Shown piece after piece: positions 63,378 through 64,000 of a stretch of DNA of 64,000 nucleotides. A model generated the notes under the pieces. It saw only the letters and a program-made list of their open reading frames with translations, ran no database searches and was not told the DNA's origin. The stretch comes from Marinomonas colpomeniae (GTDB lineage: Bacteria; Pseudomonadota; Gammaproteobacteria; Pseudomonadales; Marinomonadaceae). The translations under genes and the position numbers were made by a program. Each line of letters opens with the position of its first letter. Position 1 is the first letter of the stretch. The stretch spans positions 166,791 to 230,790 of the forward strand of contig NZ_JACYFC010000005.1 of assembly GCF_014803385.1 (NCBI RefSeq), in the 5' to 3' direction.

Positions 63378-63851
63378 ATGAATCATATGGAACTCGACAG
63401 TTACGATTGGCGCATACTTAATGCCCTTCAACAGAACGCTAGACTATCTAACGTCGCATTATCAGAACAAGTAAACCTTTCACCATCACAATGCTCAAGA
63501 CGCCTACAAAGACTTGAACAAAATAATTTAGTTGAGGCATATTTCACCCGATTAAATGCAACAGAGTTAGGGTTTCAAATTACAGCATTTATCAATGTGA
63601 TATTAGATAAAAGCACTAATAATGCAAATATACAATTTCAGCAAGCTATTGAAGGCATGCCTACAGTATTAGAATGCTACTCGGTAAGTGGTGAGGCTGA
63701 TTACTGGCTAAGAATCATTAGTGAAGATCTTGCTTCACTATCATTGTTTTTGAACGAATCGCTTTCAGCACTACCAAGTGTGAGAGACCTTACATCAACC
63801 TTAGTCTTAAATCGCATTAAAAATGCGCCATCTATTCCACTTCCACTTTAA
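63378..63851 (+). CDS. Lrp/AsnC-family transcriptional regulator
   Basis: A 157-residue feast/famine regulator. The N-terminal winged helix (about 5-62) has LDSYDWRILNALQQNARLS and NLSPSQCSRRLQRLEQNNL. The C-terminal ligand-binding RAM domain (about 68-150) has VLECYSVSGEADYWLRI and LPSVRDLTSTLVLNRIK. AAGGAA lies 7 bases before the ATG. Regulated genes unknown; the neighbours (purK, off-window leftward gene) give no hint. Confidence 0.9.
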   Translation: MNHMELDSYDWRILNALQQNARLSNVALSEQVNLSPSQCSRRLQRLEQNNLVEAYFTRLNATELGFQITAFINVILDKSTNNANIQFQQAIEGMPTVLECYSVSGEADYWLRIISEDLASLSLFLNESLSALPSVRDLTSTLVLNRIKNAPSIPLPL

Positions 63852-63862
63852 AGCCTCACGTC

Positions 63863-63900
63863 AAAAAGCCCTGATAGGCTCTCCTATCAGGGCTTTTTAT
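63863..63900 (+). terminator. Terminator after the Lrp-family gene
   Basis: AAAAAGCCCTGATAGG and CCTATCAGGGCTTTTT form a perfect 16-bp stem with a 4-base loop. Confidence 0.93.
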
Positions 63901-63942
63901 TCTCAGTGAGTTCCACTTCTTATATCCTGCCATTCCATAACG

Positions 63943-63976
63943 AAAAAACCCCGTCCTGCATAGCAGAACGGGGCTT
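63943..63976 (-). terminator. Leftward terminator of a gene beyond the right edge
   Basis: CCCCGTCCTGC and GCAGAACGGGG pair with one mismatch around an ATA loop; six T residues follow on the minus strand. No leftward gene ends in the window here, so it should belong to one ending past 64000. Confidence 0.85.
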
Positions 63977-64000
63977 CTCTTAATTCAAGCTTGACGACGA

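Overview
The window looks like ordinary chromosome of a marine gammaproteobacterium. It is AT-rich, and the gene content (mucD-type rpoE operon, AraC-type ArgR next to an arginine-type ABC transporter and the large NAD-glutamate dehydrogenase, HexR-controlled Entner-Doudoroff genes) resembles Oceanospirillales such as Marinomonas. That genus-level guess is inference. I see no insertion sequences, prophage, CRISPR arrays, tRNAs or rRNAs.

Layout. 0-5.5 kb: the 5' part of a chemoreceptor gene running off the left edge, then the leftward genes prfB (with its +1 frameshift), lysS and hisC. 5.6-6.9 kb: zapA, 6S RNA and fthC. 6.9-9.6 kb: two tandem paralogous outer-membrane proteins of the TraF-like family. 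9.8-13.1 kb: a leftward operon kdsD-kdsA-kdsC-kdsB, covering every step from ribulose-5-phosphate to CMP-KDO. 13.2-15.4 kb: znuA, whose His-rich loop is built on 13 perfect 9-bp repeats, and astE. 15.6-18.8 kb: a Nudix hydrolase overlapping a DUF2927 gene, hemE and a P-II gene.

18.9-29.6 kb is an arginine/glutamate block: two permeases, a binding protein and an ATPase of an arginine-type transporter, an ArgR-like regulator, the 1605-residue glutamate dehydrogenase, and an acetyl/succinylornithine aminotransferase. astE (14.4 kb) and argE-argA (35.7-38.2 kb) add to this theme. 29.9-35.6 kb: sbmA, a small YjfB-like protein gene, glnE and a short CYTH protein gene. 38.3-42.5 kb: the envelope-stress operon rpoE-rseA-rseB-rseC-mucD, divergent from nadB, then ygfX-sdhE.

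45.3-52.1 kb is a complete mannitol/polyol uptake and oxidation operon with its AraC regulator. It lies between sdhE and ygfZ, genes that are often close neighbours in relatives. 53.3-55 kb: ung and an APH-like kinase gene. 55-61.4 kb is a central-carbon block: hexR, edd, gapA, pykA and mgsA. The edd-gapA divergent intergenic region carries one perfect and two partial HexR operators. 61.5-64 kb: purE-purK and an Lrp/AsnC regulator, then a leftward terminator that must belong to a gene beyond the right edge.

I did not find a clearly new biological system. The points most worth a second look are the tandem TraF-like outer-membrane proteins, the expanding His/acid repeat in the orphan znuA, the HexR operator cluster, the ArgR-like half-site between argR and gdhB, and the mannitol cassette placement.
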